In this document: positions 32,815-37,212 of the stretch, one piece after another
Layout: each line of letters starts with the position of its first letter
Numbering within the stretch: position 1 is the first letter of the stretch
Assembly: GCA_027365225.1 (NCBI GenBank)
Contig: DAHXNV010000020.1
Location: 1-37,212, forward strand
Direction of reading: 5' to 3'
Source of the DNA: Gammaproteobacteria bacterium
GTDB taxonomy: Bacteria > Pseudomonadota > Gammaproteobacteria > Steroidobacterales > Steroidobacteraceae
DNA length: 37,212 nt
Translations under genes and position numbers: made by a program
The notes under the pieces: model-generated
Databases searched by the model: none
What the model was told of the DNA's origin: nothing
The model's input: only the letters and a program-made list of their open reading frames with translations

Positions 32815-33987
32815 ATGAAATACCTGCCCCTGATCTGGGCCGCGCTCACGCGGCACAAAACGCGCACGGCGCTCACTCTGCTGGCGGTCGCGGCTGCCTT
32901 TGTGCTGTTTGGATTGATCGGCTTGGTGAATCATGCCATGACGCACGCGGCAAATAGCGTTGCGAGTGCGCATCGGTTGATAACGTTCGCGCAGCCAAGT
33001 CGATCGTCGGGTTTGCCGGTGAGTCTCGAGGCGGAAATCCGCGGCGTGCCCGGCGTCCAGGCGGTCACATTCAACCATCCCTTTTGGGGCATATATCAGA
33101 ATCCCAATAACCTGGTCGGCGGATTTGCCATCCCGAGAAACTATTTTGATCTGTTTGCGCAATATCACTGTCCTGCGCCAGGTTGGCGGAAGTTCTATGA
33201 CACCAGGACGGGCGCGGTTGTTGGGGCGAAACTCGCAACAGAATATCATTGGAAAGTCGGCGAACAGATCCCGGTTGAGGCGTCCGGATATGCTCGAAGG
33301 GACGGATCGGATACTTGGACATTCGATGTCGTGTGCATCGACCATGCGCAACCAAGGAATCTTCAGAATGCAATATTCTTTCATTGGAATTATTTCGCGT
33401 TGTCGCTTGCCGCACGTAACGTAGGCGCTGGAGCATTTTTCGAGAAGATCGCGAATCCCCTGAATGCCGGTGAAATCGCAGTGGCGGTTGATTCGCTGAA
33501 CGAGAATTCCGATCATCCGACCAAGACCGAGAGCGCCAACGCAATGATCGCGGATAAGATAAGGCAAGCGATTGACTTGCGGTTGGTCACTCGTGCGCTT
33601 ATGACGGCGGTCTTCTTTACGCTGCTGATGATCACGGGTAGTGCCGTGAGTCAGTCTGTCATGGATCGAATGCCGGAATTTGCCGTCTTGAAGGCATTCG
33701 GTTTTCCACGCATCGTGTTGCTTGCGATTATTGTCACCGAGACCGCGTTGCTGTACGTCGTCGGGGGGATTCTCGGTTTGGCCGTCGCGTGGCTTGCGGG
33801 CGCTGAAGTTCTGCATCTCTTCAGAGGCTTCATGGATCCTCTCGTGGGTTCCCCCGGCCGAATGGAGACCGCGGGCCTATGGCTTCACGGGATGGGGCTG
33901 ATGGTTCTGTTCGGCGCGGTCGTGGGAATGCTTGCCGGTGGCAGGGTTGCTCGACAACGCATCGTGGATGCATTCGCCGAGCAGTGA
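32815..33987 (+). CDS. FtsX/MacB-type ABC transporter permease
   Basis: A 390-residue protein from ATG 32815. One N-terminal membrane helix (TRTALTLLAVAAAFVLFGLIG) is followed by a periplasmic MacB-like domain of about 210 residues and three C-terminal helices (RALMTAVFFTLLMITGSAV and two more). The start KYLPLIWAALTRHKTRT is typical of MacB/LolE-like permeases. The gene has a clearly lower G+C content in its middle than its neighbours, suggesting transfer. It lies 13 bp before a second permease. No ATPase or membrane-fusion gene is present in the window. Confidence 0.88.
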   Translation: MKYLPLIWAALTRHKTRTALTLLAVAAAFVLFGLIGLVNHAMTHAANSVASAHRLITFAQPSRSSGLPVSLEAEIRGVPGVQAVTFNHPFWGIYQNPNNLVGGFAIPRNYFDLFAQYHCPAPGWRKFYDTRTGAVVGAKLATEYHWKVGEQIPVEASGYARRDGSDTWTFDVVCIDHAQPRNLQNAIFFHWNYFALSLAARNVGAGAFFEKIANPLNAGEIAVAVDSLNENSDHPTKTESANAMIADKIRQAIDLRLVTRALMTAVFFTLLMITGSAVSQSVMDRMPEFAVLKAFGFPRIVLLAIIVTETALLYVVGGILGLAVAWLAGAEVLHLFRGFMDPLVGSPGRMETAGLWLHGMGLMVLFGAVVGMLAGGRVARQRIVDAFAEQ

Positions 33988-34000
33988 CTGGGGGAGAGTT

Positions 34001-35314
34001 GTGCGACCAGCGTGGGCGAAGCTTTACACGATCGCGGCGGCTGTGCTGTGCGCCGCCCTCGGAATTCTTCTGCCGTGGTGGCTGGTCGGCGCGTGCCTGA
34101 TCGTGTTCCTGGCGTGGCTCGGCTTGAGTCGACCCGGACGACAGACCGCGTTGATCACTGCGGCGGGGCTTGCGACGTTGCCGCACCGCCTGGGTGGCGC
34201 TTGCGTTGTCGTGGTGGGGGTCGCTGGAGTGGTCGGCGTGCTGGTGGCGCTGCTATCCATGGGCAGAGGATACCAAGCGATGCTCGAAGCCACCGGGAGC
34301 AACGATACTGCGATCGTGCTGGGTATCGGATCACAGGACGGTGAGCTGGGTTCGGTGTTGTCTCGGGGAAGTGCGATGATCATCGCGGACGAGCCGCAGG
34401 TCATGCGAGGTGCCGCCGGCCGTCCCGTTGCGTCTGCGGAACTGCTGGTAACCGCCTCCCTACCCATGAAAGAAGGCGGGCGCTATGGAAACGTCGCGAT
34501 CCGGGGCGTCGGCCCGGAGGCCTGGGTCGTACACAAGAACGTCAGGATAATTGCCGGTCGGCGGTTCACGCCGGGGCTGCGTGAGCTGATCGCTGGAAAG
34601 ACTGTGGGGCTAGAGTTCGCGGATGTCGGGGTCGGCTCGACGGTGGAAATCAACGGAGAACCGTGGAAAGTCGTCGGAGAGTTCGACTCTCACGACGCGC
34701 ACAACTCGGAACTGTGGGGTGATATTGACGTACTGGGACCTGCCTTCGGTCGCGGAAGCAGTATTACCTCAATGACCGTGCGACTGAGGAATCCTCGGCT
34801 GTTCCGGTCCTTCAAGGCCGCGCTGGCAAGCGATCCACGCCTGAAGGTCGAGACGAAGACCACACGTGCCTTCTACGCTTCGCAAGCGCGCGGACTGACC
34901 CGGTCGATCCGCATCTTGGGGATCCTTGTGGCGAGCATCATGGCAATCGGCTCAGTCGCCGGCGCGCTTAACAGCATGTACACCGCAGTGTCGGCGCGCA
35001 CCCGTGAGATCGCGACGCTGCGCGCGATCGGTTTCAGCGGCGAGCTGGTGATGCTCTCGGTCTTGATCGAGACTACGCTGTTGGCGGTTGCGGGTGGCGT
35101 CATTGGCGCCGGAGTCACCTGGATGCTCTTTGAGCACTATAACGCCGCAACCCTCGGACCTGACTTTACGGAATTGATGTTTCAGTTTCGAGTGACCCTG
35201 GGTTTGCTAGTGACCGGCCTGCGCTGCGCTCTGGCGATCGGAATCGTCGGTGGAGTGCTTCCGGCGCTGCGTGCGGGGCAAGCGTCGGTTGCTGAAGGCA
35301 TTCGATTGGCCTGA
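34001..35314 (+). CDS. FtsX/MacB-type ABC transporter permease, second subunit
   Basis: About 437 residues from GTG 34001, chosen because GGGGGAGAG lies just upstream; the frame is open further 5' but that part overlaps the first permease. N-terminal hydrophobic helices, a periplasmic domain with NVAIRGVGPEAW and IIAGRRFTPGLRELIAG, and three C-terminal helices with SARTREIATLRAIGFSG, the conserved FtsX-family segment after the first of them. It probably forms a heterodimer with the permease before it. An ATPase partner must be encoded elsewhere. Confidence 0.88.
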   Translation: MRPAWAKLYTIAAAVLCAALGILLPWWLVGACLIVFLAWLGLSRPGRQTALITAAGLATLPHRLGGACVVVVGVAGVVGVLVALLSMGRGYQAMLEATGSNDTAIVLGIGSQDGELGSVLSRGSAMIIADEPQVMRGAAGRPVASAELLVTASLPMKEGGRYGNVAIRGVGPEAWVVHKNVRIIAGRRFTPGLRELIAGKTVGLEFADVGVGSTVEINGEPWKVVGEFDSHDAHNSELWGDIDVLGPAFGRGSSITSMTVRLRNPRLFRSFKAALASDPRLKVETKTTRAFYASQARGLTRSIRILGILVASIMAIGSVAGALNSMYTAVSARTREIATLRAIGFSGELVMLSVLIETTLLAVAGGVIGAGVTWMLFEHYNAATLGPDFTELMFQFRVTLGLLVTGLRCALAIGIVGGVLPALRAGQASVAEGIRLA

Positions 35315-35515
35315 GACGACGACACCGTGATTGGAAAACATAGGCGCCGGCGGCCCGTCGGCCGAGGGGGGACGCAGGAATCCAGCCTCGCTGTCTATGG
35401 GGCGGAAGTGGGTCACGCCTGCCGTGGCACCGCGGAGAACTGCCGATGATGATCGCGTAGTTCGCGCGAGCGCGGTGAAGTCCCTCCGCCCGGGCACGGG
35501 CGGGTCACCCGGCCG

Positions 35516-35908
35516 TTACGGCGTCAACTCCGCTAGCACCGACTCGAGCGCCACGCGCACCTGCTCGGCGAAGGGGCGCAGCGCCTCGTTGCCCGTGCGC
35601 TCGAGCGAGGTGACCGGGTCGATGCTCGCCACTTCCACCAGCCCATCGGTGCTCTCACGCACGATGACGTTGCACGGCAGCAGCACGCCAAGATGCGTTT
35701 CCTGCTGCAGTGCGGCGTGGGCCAGCCCGGGGTTGCAGGCCCCGAGGATGCGGTACTTCGGCATGTCGACGCCGATTTTCCCCTTCAGGGTCGCCTGCAC
35801 GTCGATGTCGGTGAGCACCCCGAAGCCGTGCGTCTTCAGTCTTGCGATTACCGTTGCCACGACGGCGTCGAAGTCGCCGCCGACTGCCTTTGCGATGTAA
35901 TACGCCAT
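35516..35908 (-). CDS. DUF302 family protein
   Basis: A 130-residue protein from ATG 35906-35908. The DUF302 pattern is evident: VVATVIARLKTHGFGVLTDIDVQATLKGKIG, then YRILGACNPGLAHAALQQETHLGVLLPCNVIVRE. The family's fold is known but its role is not settled; genes often occur near redox or metal genes. Here it lies 19 bp behind the alcohol dehydrogenase on the same strand, probably in one operon. Confidence 0.9.
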   Translation of the reverse strand: MAYYIAKAVGGDFDAVVATVIARLKTHGFGVLTDIDVQATLKGKIGVDMPKYRILGACNPGLAHAALQQETHLGVLLPCNVIVRESTDGLVEVASIDPVTSLERTGNEALRPFAEQVRVALESVLAELTP

Positions 35909-35927
35909 GATCGTGTTCCCCTGGGTT

Positions 35928-36989
35928 TCAGGCCAAGCCGCGCAGCGAGGCCATGTCGATGACGAAGCGATACTTGACGTCCGAGCGCTGCAGGCGCTCG
36001 AAGGCGGTGTTGATCCGCTGGATGGGAATCACCTCCACGTCGGCGGCGATGGCGTGCTCGGCGCAGAACTCGAGCATCTCCTGGGTCTCGGGCAGTCCGC
36101 CGATCACCGAGCCCGAGAGGCTGCGCCGGCCCATCAGCAGCGAGAACGCCGGTACCGTGAACGGCTGCACGGGCGCGCCGACCACGGTGACGTTGCCGTC
36201 GGGGCGCAGCAGATTGAGGTAGGTGTTGATGTCGTGCTCGGCCGAAACGGTATCGAGAATGAACTCGAAGCTGCCGGCGTGCCGGCTCACCTCCTCGGCG
36301 TTGCGGGTCACGATCACCTCATCGGCGCCGAGGCGCCGCGCGTCGGCGCGCTTGCCGGGGGAGGTGGTGAGCACGTGCACGTGCGCGCCGAGGGCGCGGG
36401 CGATTTTCACCCCCATGTGCCCGAGGCCCCCCAGCCCCACGATGCCGACCTTGGTGCCCCGGCCGACCCGAGCGCGGCGCAGCGGCGAGTAGGTGGTGAT
36501 GCCGGCGCACAGCAGGGGCGCGGCGGCCGCCGGATCGAGACTCGAGGGGATGCGCAGCACGAAGCGCTCATCGACCACGATGCTCTCGGCGTATCCGCCG
36601 AGCGTCACGCCGCCGGAATGCTTGTCCGGAGAGTTGTAGGTGAGCACCGCGGCGGCGCAGAGCTGCTCGAGTCCGGCGCGGCACTGCGCACAGGTGCCGT
36701 CGGAATCCACGAGACATCCGACGCCGACCAGATCGCCGCTCTTGAAGCGCGTGACCTGCGAGCCTACGGCCGTCACGCGTCCGATGATCTCGTGGCCGGG
36801 CACGCACGGATAGACCGTCGGCATCGCGCCGTGCCATTCGTCACGCACCTGGTGCAGATCCGAGTGGCACACGCCGCAAAAGAGAATCTCGATGCGCACG
36901 TCGGTGGCGGTCGGATCGCGCCGCTCGATCGTGATAGGACTGAGGGGTGCGGCACCCTGGGTGGCCGCATAGGCTTTAGCCTTGTACAT
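35928..36989 (-). CDS. Zinc-dependent NAD(P) alcohol dehydrogenase (YahK/CAD-like)
   Basis: A 353-residue medium-chain dehydrogenase. The catalytic zinc site is C41-H42 (CGVCHSD) with the PGHE motif and a later Cys in APLLCAG. The nucleotide fold has GIVGLGGLGHMGVKIA. The structural-zinc lobe reads DSDGTCAQCRAGLEQLC, with Asp where the first of four cysteines often stands. The best relatives by motif are YahK and cinnamyl-alcohol-type dehydrogenases that reduce aldehydes with NADPH. It is followed by DUF302 and preceded by an aldo/keto reductase gene on the same strand, suggesting an aldehyde-reducing set. Confidence 0.94.
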   Translation of the reverse strand: MYKAKAYAATQGAAPLSPITIERRDPTATDVRIEILFCGVCHSDLHQVRDEWHGAMPTVYPCVPGHEIIGRVTAVGSQVTRFKSGDLVGVGCLVDSDGTCAQCRAGLEQLCAAAVLTYNSPDKHSGGVTLGGYAESIVVDERFVLRIPSSLDPAAAAPLLCAGITTYSPLRRARVGRGTKVGIVGLGGLGHMGVKIARALGAHVHVLTTSPGKRADARRLGADEVIVTRNAEEVSRHAGSFEFILDTVSAEHDINTYLNLLRPDGNVTVVGAPVQPFTVPAFSLLMGRRSLSGSVIGGLPETQEMLEFCAEHAIAADVEVIPIQRINTAFERLQRSDVKYRFVIDMASLRGLA

Positions 36990-37043
36990 CGAATCGAACT
37001 CCTGCTGACAATCGGTCTATATGCGGGCTGCATGCCGCGCGGC

Positions 37044-37212
37044 TCAGCGGCCCACCATGCGGCCCATCTGCTCCGAGTAGCGCTCGCCCTGCACGGGCAG
37101 CAGCGCCGTGGCGCGCTCGATTTCCTGCAGATCCTCGGCGCTGAGCCGTACGTCGGCGGCGGCGATATTCTCCTGCAGGCGATCGAGCCGGGTGGTGCCG
37201 GGGATGGGCACG
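37044..37212 (-). CDS. Aldo/keto reductase, C-terminal end only
   Basis: The last 55 codons of a gene that runs off the window, ending at TGA 37044-37046. VPIPGTTRLDRLQENIAAADV and LSAEDLQEIERA are the characteristic C-terminal cofactor-binding segment of aldo/keto reductases (the I-P-G-T-x-R motif that binds NADPH). It lies 54 bp before the alcohol dehydrogenase gene on the same strand. Confidence 0.9.
   Translation of the reverse strand, partial: VPIPGTTRLDRLQENIAAADVRLSAEDLQEIERATALLPVQGERYSEQMGRMVGR

Noticed and set aside
1-37212. CRISPR arrays, tRNA and rRNA genes
   Set aside because: No regularly spaced short repeats, cloverleaf-like sequences or conserved rRNA segments were seen.

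Overview
This is a GC-rich (roughly two-thirds G+C by eye) proteobacterial chromosome segment. The mix of an AHL quorum-sensing pair, a PhoB-type Pho box, a DHAP-shunt mtnA/aldolase pair, a bacterial OPT transporter and many small toxin-antitoxin modules fits a gammaproteobacterium of the Xanthomonadales/Nevskiales/Ectothiorhodospira kind. That placement is an inference; there is no rRNA, tRNA or marker gene to settle it.

Left part (1-8.1 kb): a quorum-sensing locus on the minus strand. A luxR gene (6297-7049) is followed by a candidate lux box and luxI (5469-6128). Behind luxI, tightly packed and partly overlapping, come a phytanoyl-CoA-dioxygenase-like oxygenase, a ParB-like DNA-binding protein, a REP-associated-transposase relative that has lost its HUH histidines, an ATM1-type ABC exporter, a small CxxC protein and a 69-residue SWIM zinc-finger protein. 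This operon is the best candidate in the window for an undescribed system: signal synthesis, a possible modifying oxygenase and exporter, and two or three nucleic-acid-binding proteins. A divergent FixJ-like regulator with a degenerate acidic pocket (7445-8065) lies next to it.

Middle (8.1-24 kb): two ABC export ATPases around a DesK/DesR-like two-component pair and an ABC-2 permease; a membrane glycosyltransferase; a 1-kb gap without a credible gene; mtnA plus a class II aldolase (methylthioribose-phosphate salvage, possibly the DHAP shunt); pstSCA behind an excellent Pho box but without pstB or phoU; an OPT oligopeptide transporter; and a DHA2-type MFS exporter whose stop codon shares a 20-bp palindrome with the OPT stop codon.

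Right part (24-37.2 kb): an accessory, repeat-rich region. It has a Phd/YefM-PIN toxin-antitoxin pair, a DadA-like FAD dehydrogenase with a secreted protein of unknown function, and two copies of a proline racemase/4-hydroxyproline epimerase gene. The copies arose by duplication of a segment and then decayed in complementary ways: copy 1 lost 333 bp including the first catalytic cysteine, while copy 2 is whole but its neighbouring secreted-protein gene is reduced to a fragment cut by an IS3-family remnant. Between the copies lie a 123-bp MITE-like element with a TAA target duplication, a SEC-C protein and a brnTA module. Two FtsX/MacB-type permeases without an ATPase follow, and the window ends with a DUF302 protein, a zinc alcohol dehydrogenase and the end of an aldo/keto reductase.
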